From positions 1 through 64,000 of IMG/VR virus record IMGVR_UViG_3300044991_001407: a DNA stretch of 64,000 nucleotides. The stretch is one strand, 5' to 3'. The notes under the pieces are model-generated. The model saw only the letters and a program-made list of their open reading frames with translations. It ran no database searches and was not told the DNA's origin. Each line of letters starts with the position of its first letter. Position 1 is the first letter of the stretch. Below are positions 34,352-41,822 of the stretch, piece after piece. A program made the translations under genes and the position numbers. This DNA comes from a virus.

Positions 34352-34650
34352 TAGTAATTCCCTCCATCCATTAATAGATTTGCTGCACTATGAACATGAT
34401 CTGCCCTAGCCGCTAAATTGCTTACTCCAACACTTGCAGCTCTAGTGACATCGGCTGGATCTGATGTAGCAAAAGAAAGTGATGCTAAATTAATTGTTCC
34501 AGAAGATTGAGTTAGGACTGTTGTATCATTCGTTTGTACGGTTACTGCTGTAATCTCAGAAGCAACCGTAATATTTGAGACATCTGTAGATACAGACAGG
34601 GATGTTATGTCACCGCTAGATACCTGAACGGTTGTGATGTCCCCAGCCAT
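34351..34650 (-). CDS. Small structural protein, 99 aa
   Basis: A 99-residue Thr/Ser/Val-rich beta protein with repeating TxVxVSSGDITSLSV-like strands and a C-terminal ADHVHSAANLLMDGG, a pattern I know from virion proteins next to fibre attachment proteins (the R-A-D-H-V-H box). Overlapping starts link it to its neighbours. Function is unknown; likely a virion surface component. Confidence 0.68.
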   Translation of the reverse strand: MAGDITTVQVSSGDITSLSVSTDVSNITVASEITAVTVQTNDTTVLTQSSGTINLASLSFATSDPADVTRAASVGVSNLAARADHVHSAANLLMDGGNY

Positions 34651-34982
34651 TACCTACTTACCTCACCAGTTACTGTTACTGTTCCAGTAATCAGCGTGGT
34701 GACAACAGCGCCATTAGTTTCTTGAAAATCATAAACATATGTCCCTGCAGCAATATTTGCTGTAGCCGCAGCAGTCAAAGACATAACAACAATGCCATTA
34801 GCACCGTTTGTAATTTCAGATGTAAATGTCGCTGCAGCCGTGTCAGAGTTTCTTTTCTTTCTAATCTGACCAGAGTAAGTTCTAGATGTAATAGTTACAT
34901 TAGCATTAGCACTATTTCTAATGCGTAGCTCATGAGCATAAGTATCGCCTTGATAAATAGTAATATTTCTAGTTGCAGCCAT
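34650..34982 (-). CDS. Ig-like/baseplate-upper-type structural protein, 110 aa
   Basis: A 110-residue beta-sandwich-like protein with the start MAATRNITIYQGDTYAHELR, which matches the N-terminal strand pattern of phage baseplate upper proteins and related Ig-like virion domains (I-x-x-G-D-T-x-x-x-x-L-R-I). It continues with TYSGQIRKKRNSD and ends ITGTVTVTGEVSR. A GGAGATATT site precedes the ATG. Confidence 0.7.
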   Translation of the reverse strand: MAATRNITIYQGDTYAHELRIRNSANANVTITSRTYSGQIRKKRNSDTAAATFTSEITNGANGIVVMSLTAAATANIAAGTYVYDFQETNGAVVTTLITGTVTVTGEVSR

Positions 34983-35014
34983 AATATCTCCTATAAGATA
35001 TTATCAAAGATTGG

Positions 35015-35857
35015 TTATGCCAGCAACGCAGCCCAAGTGTTTTGATCAACATCTCCAGTAACAGCAAGACCTTTTGCTTTCTGGAAATCTTTAATTAGTC
35101 CTTGAGTTTTTGGTCCAAAATCACCATCTGGCTTACAAGCAAAACCATGCTTTGCTAGAAGTGTTTGAGCTTCTTTAACAGCAACACCTTTGTTATCTTT
35201 TGTAAGATTTGGTTTGGCAGCAGCAGCGACAATGTTTGGCTTAGGCGTTGCTGCCTTTGCTTCAGCAGCAGCCTTTTGCTCAGCTACTGTCCCAAATGGA
35301 CCGCCTTCTTTTGGATTACGAGCAACATAATCTTTTACTGCTTGAGGAACTGCATCACCACATACATAACGGATATGCCAAGGCTCTGAAGGAACTACTT
35401 CCCAACTCCACCCGAACTTTTCAACATTAGCAATCAACCAATTAATTCTTTTCTTATCACTTGCATTGGCAATATCAACTGCCAAGCCGAGGTTATGCTG
35501 TGACTTACCAGGTGTGGCAAGCATAGCCATACCTTTCTTCAAGTACCAAGTCTTACCTTCAAAAGTTTTTGTTGATCCAGTTCCTGTATTCTCAAGAGTG
35601 TAGCGAGTAAGAAATCCTGCCTTTTGGCTCTCATAACTGCGATATAGATCGCCGCTGCTCGTGGGCTTAAGCTCAACACCATCAGCTTTTGCAGCCTCAA
35701 CCATTGCAAGCCATGCATCAGCCGCAAGGTAAAACAATTTTCCACCGCCTGGAATATCCCTAAGCAAGCTTGCATGCAACTTACCTGGCTCAACACCTTT
35801 AAGCGCAACAGGCATCTTTACTTCAACAATATAATCCCATTCTGTTCTCTTAGCCAT
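35015..35857 (-). CDS. Endolysin: VanY-type peptidase with peptidoglycan-binding domain
   Basis: A 280-residue cytoplasmic lysis enzyme. Residues about 25-170 are a D-Ala-D-Ala carboxypeptidase-like M15 domain with zinc ligands H121 and D128 in SQHNLGLAVDIAN, H161 and the catalytic E158 in EPWHIRY. A linker rich in Ala/Lys follows, then a peptidoglycan-binding type 1 domain at about 222-280 (AQTLLAKHGFACKPDGDFGP, GDVDQNTWAALL). There is no signal peptide, so export needs a holin. It shares TAATG with the preceding membrane protein gene. Confidence 0.92.
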   Translation of the reverse strand: MAKRTEWDYIVEVKMPVALKGVEPGKLHASLLRDIPGGGKLFYLAADAWLAMVEAAKADGVELKPTSSGDLYRSYESQKAGFLTRYTLENTGTGSTKTFEGKTWYLKKGMAMLATPGKSQHNLGLAVDIANASDKKRINWLIANVEKFGWSWEVVPSEPWHIRYVCGDAVPQAVKDYVARNPKEGGPFGTVAEQKAAAEAKAATPKPNIVAAAAKPNLTKDNKGVAVKEAQTLLAKHGFACKPDGDFGPKTQGLIKDFQKAKGLAVTGDVDQNTWAALLA

Positions 35858-36105
35858 TACTTAATCTCCTCTTTTCTCTTTTCAGTTTTTGAAAAGACAC
35901 GATCAATTTCGTCTAGACTAAGTTTACCATCATCCAGGAATGCTCTTGACAACCCTTCAATAACAGTTGCTACGCCTGCGATGCCCGCCATGAAAATTGC
36001 TTTCCATAGCGGGACACCAGCAATCGTGCCAGCACCGACAACACCCAAGCCAGAAGCAGCAAATGTTGCAATAATTCTAAGGAGGATGTTTTGTATCTGT
36101 GCCAT
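35857..36105 (-). CDS. Small membrane protein, holin candidate, 82 aa
   Basis: An 82-residue protein with two hydrophobic segments (IIATFAASGLGVVGAGTIAG and AIFMAGIAGVATVIEGLS) separated by a short turn, then a charged C-terminal tail ending KTEKRKEEIK. Topology, size and position immediately before the endolysin fit a class II or III holin. An AAGG site lies about 10 bases upstream of its start. Confidence 0.72.
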   Translation of the reverse strand: MAQIQNILLRIIATFAASGLGVVGAGTIAGVPLWKAIFMAGIAGVATVIEGLSRAFLDDGKLSLDEIDRVFSKTEKRKEEIK

Positions 36106-36117
36106 TTTAAATTAACC

Positions 36118-36315
36118 TTACTTCTTTCTTCCGAAAGCTGCATCGTTTGGATTCAACCAACGAAGAATTACTGGCGCAATAGCCGCAACTCCTGCAGTAG
36201 CAATCGCTTTTGGATCATGATTGCCTGTCATATAGACAGCCAAAGCAGCTCCAAAGAACGATCTCGCCCAAGACGAAAGCATTTTTTTATTAGCATCATT
36301 CAATAAAGTAGACAA
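36118..36315 (-). CDS. Small membrane protein, holin candidate, 65 aa, TTG start
   Basis: A 65-residue protein starting at TTG 36315 with an excellent AAGGAGG site six bases before. A first weak hydrophobic segment (SWARSFFGAALAVYMTG) and a second (AIATAGVAAIAPVILRWL) are separated by a short loop. It may be a second holin or an antiholin to the 82-residue neighbour. It is the first gene after the TATAAT promoter at 36349-36377. Confidence 0.7.
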   Translation of the reverse strand: MSTLLNDANKKMLSSWARSFFGAALAVYMTGNHDPKAIATAGVAAIAPVILRWLNPNDAAFGRKK

Positions 36316-36348
36316 AAACCACCTCCTTACCCCAACGGGTCAATACTA

Positions 36349-36377
36349 ATTATATCTCAGAGTTATTTATTCGTCAT
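36349..36377 (-). promoter_or_regulatory. Promoter before holin-endolysin genes
   Basis: TATAAT at 36354-36349, with ATGACG as a four-of-six -35 at 36377-36372 and a spacer of exactly 17. It overlaps the stop codon region of the 1073-residue gene and would start a leadered transcript covering the holin candidates and endolysin. Confidence 0.5.
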
Positions 36378-36558
36378 TCTTTAGAATTTCATGAACATAA
36401 TGCACAAGAATAGCAATTAAAGTTGATACTCCAGCTATTTTTTGGGTTGTGCCAGACAATGTAACATAAACAACAAGGCTTCCAGCAAGAGTAAAGATAA
36501 TTCCAGCTGTTATGTCCCACATTTTTTTACTAAACCCAAATAGATTAAATTTCTTCAT
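36367..36558 (-). CDS. Nested in-frame holin-like protein, 63 aa (internal start)
   Basis: Inside the C-terminal end of the 1073-residue gene and in the same frame, an ATG at 36558 is preceded by GGGAGGG with a seven-base spacer, the best ribosome site in the region. Translation there gives a 63-residue protein with two membrane segments (ITAGIIFTLAGSLVVYVTL, IAGVSTLIAILVHYVHEIL), like the small holin candidates downstream. It could be made independently of the large protein. Independent use is inference from the ribosome site. Confidence 0.55.
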   Translation of the reverse strand: MKKFNLFGFSKKMWDITAGIIFTLAGSLVVYVTLSGTTQKIAGVSTLIAILVHYVHEILKNDE

Positions 36559-39500
36559 TTCTTTACCCTCCCTTATATAATACCTGTAAATACTATTTTT
36601 TGTAAACTCTTCTCCGTCATCTTCTTCTGGACCAGCTATTTCACCTGCCATCTCTCCTGACTCTTCTTCCTTTCTAGAACGACCTTCGGTTCCCCCAGAA
36701 CTTCCAGAACCACCAGATCCTCCCGAACCACCGCCAGATGAACCACCAGTGCTTCCTCCAGTAGATGCAGAGCCAACAGCTATTGCAGCTACTGCGGCTG
36801 TTGCAGCCAAGATTGATTTACGGGTTCCAACATCAATTGATGAACCTGTCGGGGTGTAGTCATCAAACCCATCTCCATAGATGTCAACTTCCTCTTCAAA
36901 CGATTCCTTAATTTCAGCAGGAGCGTCAGTAAGTGCTGTTGCTAATTCTGTTTTCTGCTCTTCGGTAAACTGATCTGGCTCAATTGCAGCGAACACTGCT
37001 GCAACTTGCTCAAGAGGAAGTTCTTCAAAGTTTCCATTCTCAATAACTGCAATTGCAGAATCTGGATCAATTGTCTCTTCACTGATTGCATCAATCACAT
37101 TTGCTAATGCGTCAACTGATTCAATATTTTCAATAACACCCAAAACCTCTTCTGCCGAAAGGCTGTCTAGGATTTCTGTCAACTGCTCCACAGATACTTC
37201 TTCAAAAACCTGGTCTAGTTGCTCAACAGAAAGTGTGTCAATTAAATATATGACATCTTCCACAGAAGCGTTCATAATCTCGTCAATGACCTGACCAACC
37301 TGCTCTTCTGTTAATATCTCCTCAGTTATAACAACTTCAAACTCTGGGATAAAAGTATCCACAATTTCAGGTTCTATAATTTCGGTCTCTATAATTTCAA
37401 AGTCTGGCAGACTGGTGTCCACTTCAACTTCTTCTAAAATTGAGTCTATGGGTTCAAACTCAGGTACCGTAATTGCTGGTTCCTCAATTACCGTTTCAAT
37501 CTCAGGAAGGGGCTCAGAGGGCTCTGGGAGCTCCACTGTTGTATTTATAGGTGGATACTCAATGACAGGGGGCTCTGGTATATTTATAAAAACTGTAGTC
37601 GTTGTGGTCGTAGTAGTAGTTGTGGTAGTTACCACGGTATTGCCATCTTCAACAAAATTAAGACCAGCGTAAATTACACCATTTTCTTCAAATGTATTAT
37701 TGCGAGAAGTTGACCAAGAGTTTGCATCAACACCATTGTTGAGCGATTGTCCATTGTTAAATCTATTTGCAAATTCAATTGCATATGCATTACCCGTAAA
37801 TGTATTTCCCTCTATCAGTTGATTATCAACACCAGGTGTCCACGATGTAGGTATCCATGATGCAAGACGAATACCAACGCCATTATCTGTAAATGTAGAA
37901 CTATAAACCTGTTGACGGTTAAGACCTTGTAGTTGAGCTGCGGCTGCTGTATTGCCAGAGAATACTGAGTTTTCAATTCTTACAAAGCGCTCAGTTGCAA
38001 GACCATATGAGTTGTTTAAGAATTGAGAATTATTAATATAAATTCTATTTTGATAGTCAGTGTCTGTAAGACTCTTTGCTGCTGGGGTGCTTCCATAGTC
38101 AGAACGAATGCCAGCGTAGTTGTTTATAAATATACATCCATAAAAAGTTGTTACAGTTTGATTTTGCTGATACCATGCGTAGTTCTGAGTGTTAGAGAAT
38201 TTAACATTTGTAATTGTAAATGTTCCTTGATTTGTCCATACAAGTCCACCTGCAGCATTTTTACCATTCTTCAGTGTCATATCATTGATAAGAACATTTC
38301 TTTGACCATTATTGTAAATAGCACGATATAGACCGCTTCCGTCAACAATAGTCTCGTTCATCCCCAAGCCAGTAATTGTCAAACCCGCAGTGATTGCTGG
38401 AAGATCCGCAGTGAGTGTTACCGTTCCTGCAATATCAAAAGTAATTGAATCGTATATCCCACCAGAGTTTGCATTTGCCTGATTAATAGCCCAACGCAAT
38501 GTCCCCGAAGAACCATCGTCTAAAAGACTTGTGACTTCTAAAGAATTTGCTGGAGGAAGGGTTGTTGTAGTAGTCGGTGGAGTTGTAGTAGTGGTCGTTG
38601 TAGTAGTGGTGGTTGTAGTAGTTTCTTCCACAGTAGTTGTTGGAGCAACTGTTGGTGCTGTTTCATTATTTGGAGCAACCCCGCCAAATGTTGTGCAGGA
38701 TCCTGCTTGGGTGCAACTTTGAGTTGTACCTACTTCATCATCAACCATCAGGACTGGAGAGAGAGCTGTGTCATCAAGATTGAATGCAGTGAAGCCCATC
38801 TTGTAAGTTCCGTCAACAGAAACCTCGTATGTTGAAGTTTGCCAGCCAGTTGAGCCATATGAGTTAGTTGAGTAATCACCAGTTCCTGGATTTGTAAACC
38901 CAAGAAGTGCATATGATTGTACAAAATTGTTTACAGTTATAACTGGAGTTGATGCAACGGTGACAGGGACAAGTGAGGTGATTGAGCCATCATTAAATGG
39001 AACATAATCAGTTGCCATATAATTCCAAGACATCGTGTAAACTACCCCCGCAGTTAATTCAACTTCACGAGTAATCCATGCCGCATCGGTTGGATTGCCA
39101 TTGCCAAACCCAGCAGCAGAAGCCTGCCCTGCGAGCATGCTTCTAATATCAGATGTTTGAGTTGTGGTAAGACCAAGAGCGGCGGTTGCTTGATTAAATG
39201 TTTGTTCATTTCTTGGCTGCAGAGCAACAGCATATGTTCCACCCTTTGGAGAGAATGTCCAGTTGCCTGCTGCAACCGCAGGAGCGTAATATGGGTTTGG
39301 TGCACCATTAACTGTTGGGCTTCCCATTGCTCCATTTGCACCATGACTAAACAACCTAGAACCGTTGAATATGGTTACTCCAGTTCCACCTCCGTTAATT
39401 GATGCCCCAAGGGTTCCTGTTTGTGATCCTCTTGACCAACCAGTAAAGGTATTATCTTCAAACCCCGCATTCGGAATAGAAACAGAAGTTGCATCTGCGT

Positions 39501-39588
39501 ATGACGATGGAATAAAAATTGATACGAGAGATATAACCAGTGCAGGGACTATTACCCAGGAGCCTTTGCTGAAAGATATCTTTCTCAT
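36367..39588 (-). CDS. Large secreted beta-helix surface protein with Thr linkers and C-terminal membrane anchor
   Basis: A 1073-residue protein. A signal peptide of about 32 residues (hydrophobic VIVPALVISLVSIFIP) starts it. A beta-sandwich-type domain covers about 34-315, a Thr run about 320-338, a right-handed beta-helix about 348-646 (VLINDMTLKNGKN, NSYGLATERF), a second Thr run about 651-663, an acidic Pro/Glu region, then helical repeats of the form L-S-x-E-x-L-x-x-V at about 757-900. A membrane segment (SILAATAAVAAIAVG) is near 920-940, a Gly/Ser spacer follows, and the last 63 residues hold two more membrane segments. Such a protein in a lysis region suggests a surface-displayed phage product, perhaps an adhesin or exclusion factor. 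The ATG at 39588 overlaps the upstream stop; a GTG one codon earlier is possible. Confidence 0.82.
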   Translation of the reverse strand: MRKISFSKGSWVIVPALVISLVSIFIPSSYADATSVSIPNAGFEDNTFTGWSRGSQTGTLGASINGGGTGVTIFNGSRLFSHGANGAMGSPTVNGAPNPYYAPAVAAGNWTFSPKGGTYAVALQPRNEQTFNQATAALGLTTTQTSDIRSMLAGQASAAGFGNGNPTDAAWITREVELTAGVVYTMSWNYMATDYVPFNDGSITSLVPVTVASTPVITVNNFVQSYALLGFTNPGTGDYSTNSYGSTGWQTSTYEVSVDGTYKMGFTAFNLDDTALSPVLMVDDEVGTTQSCTQAGSCTTFGGVAPNNETAPTVAPTTTVEETTTTTTTTTTTTTTPPTTTTTLPPANSLEVTSLLDDGSSGTLRWAINQANANSGGIYDSITFDIAGTVTLTADLPAITAGLTITGLGMNETIVDGSGLYRAIYNNGQRNVLINDMTLKNGKNAAGGLVWTNQGTFTITNVKFSNTQNYAWYQQNQTVTTFYGCIFINNYAGIRSDYGSTPAAKSLTDTDYQNRIYINNSQFLNNSYGLATERFVRIENSVFSGNTAAAAQLQGLNRQQVYSSTFTDNGVGIRLASWIPTSWTPGVDNQLIEGNTFTGNAYAIEFANRFNNGQSLNNGVDANSWSTSRNNTFEENGVIYAGLNFVEDGNTVVTTTTTTTTTTTTVFINIPEPPVIEYPPINTTVELPEPSEPLPEIETVIEEPAITVPEFEPIDSILEEVEVDTSLPDFEIIETEIIEPEIVDTFIPEFEVVITEEILTEEQVGQVIDEIMNASVEDVIYLIDTLSVEQLDQVFEEVSVEQLTEILDSLSAEEVLGVIENIESVDALANVIDAISEETIDPDSAIAVIENGNFEELPLEQVAAVFAAIEPDQFTEEQKTELATALTDAPAEIKESFEEEVDIYGDGFDDYTPTGSSIDVGTRKSILAATAAVAAIAVGSASTGGSTGGSSGGGSGGSGGSGSSGGTEGRSRKEEESGEMAGEIAGPEEDDGEEFTKNSIYRYYIREGKEMKKFNLFGFSKKMWDITAGIIFTLAGSLVVYVTLSGTTQKIAGVSTLIAILVHYVHEILKNDE
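37596..37635 (-). repeat. Threonine-codon low-complexity tract 2
   Basis: A run of ACN codons encoding about a dozen threonines between the beta-helix and the acidic Pro/Glu segment. It is a coding linker of a surface protein, not a separate element. Confidence 0.8.
38565..38630 (-). repeat. Threonine-codon low-complexity tract 1
   Basis: A run of ACN codons giving about 14 threonines, then PP and five more threonines. Such tracts are slippage-prone and may vary in length between isolates. In the protein it separates the N-terminal sandwich domain from the beta-helix. Confidence 0.8.
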
Positions 39589-39848
39589 CACTCCTCTGAT
39601 GAACTGTCTTTATTCCTTCCCGTAGAGATCATTAGACCAGCTAATGTTCCTGTAATAAATGTTGCGACAGAGGAAAGAACGCCGAAGAACATTTTGTCGT
39701 TTTCGGCTTGAGCGCCAATTGGCTGTGTTACGAATACAAGAGCGTAGAGGATAAAAACAGTAGTGACAAGTAGAACTGTTCCGAGCATACAGCCAATAAC
39801 GAATTTCAAACGAGCGTCTAGTTCTTCTGGAGTTAGTCTTTTTTTCAT
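39588..39848 (-). CDS. Two-segment membrane protein, 86 aa
   Basis: An 86-residue protein starting MKKRLTPEELDARLKF with two membrane segments (VIGCMLGTVLLVTTVFILYA and GVLSSVATFITGTLAGLMIS) and short charged ends. The frame is open to 39986, but the ATG at 39848 overlaps the stop of the lipoprotein gene in ATGA, which decides the start. Topology suits a holin or an inner-membrane spanin-like partner; it precedes the surface protein gene. Confidence 0.72.
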   Translation of the reverse strand: MKKRLTPEELDARLKFVIGCMLGTVLLVTTVFILYALVFVTQPIGAQAENDKMFFGVLSSVATFITGTLAGLMISTGRNKDSSSEE

Positions 39849-40063
39849 GGTACGGTTGTCTCCTCTACGAGGATGCTTGTCTCCGAAGCTGGATCGTATC
39901 CGAGCAAGCTTTCTGTGCAAGCCCCATCTACCTTGCATATTGGTGGATTGCATTCTTCCTTCTCCCAATTTTCTGGGTCTTGACATGGGTAGCGATAACC
40001 ACCGTCATATCCGCAAGAAAGCAAGCCTATTGAAAGGCATAACACAGAAAATAATCTTTTCAC
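39845..40063 (-). CDS. Small lipoprotein, 72 aa
   Basis: A 72-residue protein with a GTG start, a signal peptide (FSVLCLSIGLLSC) and a lipobox LLSC with C17. The mature part is Tyr/Cys/Pro-rich: GYRYPCQDPENWEKEECNPP, then CKVDGAC, giving likely disulfides. I have seen closely similar small lipoproteins in aquatic phages, but their function is unknown. It could be spanin-like or a surface exclusion lipoprotein. TATAAT lies six bases before the GTG and there is no Shine-Dalgarno. Confidence 0.78.
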   Translation of the reverse strand: MKRLFSVLCLSIGLLSCGYDGGYRYPCQDPENWEKEECNPPICKVDGACTESLLGYDPASETSILVEETTVP

Positions 40064-40075
40064 CTAAACATTATA
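40064..40075 (-). promoter_or_regulatory. Leaderless promoter -10 box before lipoprotein gene
   Basis: TATAAT at 40075-40070, six-base spacer to the GTG at 40063. A perfect 8-base inverted repeat (ATCTTAAT/ATTAAGAT) at 40081-40097 sits just upstream and could be an operator or a weak terminator of the sulfotransferase gene. Confidence 0.55.
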
Positions 40076-40080
40076 ACTTA

Positions 40081-40097
40081 ATCTTAATTATTAAGAT
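40081..40097. repeat. 8-base inverted repeat upstream of lipoprotein promoter
   Basis: Perfect palindromic arms ATCTTAAT and ATTAAGAT around a single central base, in the 37-base gap after the sulfotransferase gene. All A/T, so weak as a terminator; it overlaps the position of the -35 region for the lipoprotein promoter. Confidence 0.5.
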
Positions 40098-40100
40098 AAA

Positions 40101-40625
40101 TTATATAGATATAAGTAATGCTGCTGTGTATAAATCCTGAACTTTACCAAAGAGGGTTGAGTTTTTTATCTCGTCATAATAAATATTTTTATTAGTTGGT
40201 CTTGGGAAATTATCTGGATGGTTTGTTTTCATATCCAGATTTATATCATTAATATCTAATTGAAATATCTTATCTAAACCAAATTTATTTGATATATTAT
40301 CCATGCATATCTGTGGACTATTTACTAATGAATCAAAACTTATGCAGATAGATGTCTCAGTATTTTCAATAGAAGCCTGTAAGAATCTGCAGTACCAATC
40401 TATCAACCCCTCTGTGGTAGAGGGTATCTCCTCGGACATTTTCATCCATGATGAAATACATTCCAGTGGATCTCTAATGATAGTTACTACAGAATCTCCA
40501 TCCCTGAGAGGCTGTATTCTATGCTGAGTATAATCAACATTGTCTATGCCAAAAGAATTTCTACAACAAACATAAAGATATGTTGTTCCGCATCTGGGGA
40601 AGCCAACAATTTTTAATCTTGCCAT
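40101..40625 (-). CDS. Sulfotransferase-like protein
   Basis: A 174-residue P-loop protein. It has the 5'-phosphosulfate-binding loop IVGFPRCGTTYL at 6-17 and the 3'-phosphate-binding TIIRDPLECISSW at 48-60, the two signatures of PAPS-dependent sulfotransferases. It is short for the family (usually 250-300), with about 100 residues after the second motif, so it may be a minimal or degenerate version. I chose the ATG at 40625 because the P-loop must be close to the N-terminus; the frame extends to 40652. It overlaps the fibre gene before it by 13 bases. It might modify a host or phage surface glycan. Confidence 0.75.
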   Translation of the reverse strand: MARLKIVGFPRCGTTYLYVCCRNSFGIDNVDYTQHRIQPLRDGDSVVTIIRDPLECISSWMKMSEEIPSTTEGLIDWYCRFLQASIENTETSICISFDSLVNSPQICMDNISNKFGLDKIFQLDINDINLDMKTNHPDNFPRPTNKNIYYDEIKNSTLFGKVQDLYTAALLISI

Positions 40626-40960
40626 TCTCCGACTTCTTCGTTCCAAACCCAATGCCCTTCAGAGCCAGGTTTTGCTACAGGAGGTTGCCAATCATAATTA
40701 GAATCTAACGACCATGAATCATATGGTTTTGGTGTAATAAAAACATCAGCTTCTTGATTGTATGTATAACCTACTCCCGCATATTGTTTTCTAAAATTAT
40801 TATTATATGAAGTCTGAATCCATGTCCCGCCCAACAAGTTGTGACAAAATTCAGCACCTTTTGCTTCATTTTCAACACCGTCAATTAATAGTTCACTGTT
40901 GTTAACAACAACTCCTTGAACAACAATATTGTTTTCATCAATTCTTACAAAATGTGCCAT
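40613..40960 (-). CDS. Virion-type protein of the MAHF family, 115 aa
   Basis: A 115-residue protein with MAHFVRIDENNIVVQGVVV, a central NFRKQYAGVGYTYNQEADVF and a C-terminal WSLDSNYDWQPPVAKPGSEG (shown in part). Two further copies are at 43561-43899 and 46526-46762. I know this family from aquatic phages, always beside fibre or glycine-rich genes and without known function. Here each copy lies directly downstream of, and coupled to, an adhesin-like gene, so it may be an adhesin chaperone or accessory. Confidence 0.75.
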   Translation of the reverse strand: MAHFVRIDENNIVVQGVVVNNSELLIDGVENEAKGAEFCHNLLGGTWIQTSYNNNFRKQYAGVGYTYNQEADVFITPKPYDSWSLDSNYDWQPPVAKPGSEGHWVWNEEVGEWQD

Positions 40961-41814
40961 TAGAAAGTTATACTCCCTGTTCCTGTGAATGTGTAGACAT
41001 GAAATCCACTTCTTGATACTGCGCTATAAGTTGGGGAACCAGTTGTTGCTAATGCAACTGGGAATGTACTTGGGTAAGCGATAATTACAACTCCAGAACC
41101 ACCATTACCGCCAGTTCCGTTATAGAAGCTATACGAGCCTCCACCTCCACCACCACCAGTATTAGTTCCACCATTACCTCCGCCAAATGGTCCACCAACA
41201 ACTCCGCCAGCACCGCCTCCACCGCCTCCACCTGCACCACCAGCGCCGTAAGAGCCAGTTCCAGAACCTCCACCGCCTCCTCCACGCTGTACAGATGTTC
41301 CTGTTATGGAAGAAGCACGACCTGCACCACCATTTCCGCTAGAGCCAGCAGCATTAGTTCCACCGCCTCCACCACCACGACCGCCAAGGTTTGGGTCTCC
41401 ACCAGCGGATCCTCCGTAACCCTCAACTGGAGTATAACCACCAGAGTTTCCTGCACCACCAGCGGTGTTTACACCACCACCTCCACCGCAACCACCAGAG
41501 CCATTAACTATTGCACCACCGCTTGCGGCAAATGTGTTAAACGATGATGCTTGACCTACTGTTCCACCAGCGTTTGTTTGACCACTACCACCATTACCAA
41601 CAGTTACGGTATATTGAACACCAGGTGTTACTGCCAATGCAGCATTTTCACGCTGTCCACCTGCACCACCTGAGCCAGCAAGAAATGGTGATCCATGACC
41701 AGCACCACCACCTGCTTGAACAAGCACTTGAATAGTAGGTGTTACAGATCTTGACAGAACACGCTGACCGAAATTTTTAACACTTCCACCACCAAATTTA
41801 GAATAAAATGGCAT
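40960..41814 (-). CDS. Glycine-rich adhesin, 284 aa
   Basis: A 284-residue protein, about one third glycine. A short N-terminal segment (MPFYSKFGGGSVKNFGQRVL) is followed by GG-rich strands (QVLVQAGGGAGHG, VQYTVTVGNGGSG) and a core with many GGGGG runs, then SGVVIIAYPS and a C-terminal non-glycine domain (GSPTYSAVSRSGFHVYTFTG). The pattern is that of the glycine-rich fold seen in phage tail adhesins such as S16 gp38, where polyglycine II helices form a sandwich with variable loops at the tip. AGGAG lies five bases before the ATG. Confidence 0.8.
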   Translation of the reverse strand: MPFYSKFGGGSVKNFGQRVLSRSVTPTIQVLVQAGGGAGHGSPFLAGSGGAGGQRENAALAVTPGVQYTVTVGNGGSGQTNAGGTVGQASSFNTFAASGGAIVNGSGGCGGGGGVNTAGGAGNSGGYTPVEGYGGSAGGDPNLGGRGGGGGGTNAAGSSGNGGAGRASSITGTSVQRGGGGGGSGTGSYGAGGAGGGGGGGAGGVVGGPFGGGNGGTNTGGGGGGGSYSFYNGTGGNGGSGVVIIAYPSTFPVALATTGSPTYSAVSRSGFHVYTFTGTGSITF

Positions 41815-41822
41815 ATTAACTC

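Noticed and set aside
38531-38722. Plus-strand poly-valine frame.
   Set aside because: It is the complement of the threonine tract of the surface protein.
39849-39986. Upstream extension of the 86-residue membrane protein.
   Set aside because: It reads across the lipoprotein gene in another frame; the ATGA overlap at 39848 is a better start.
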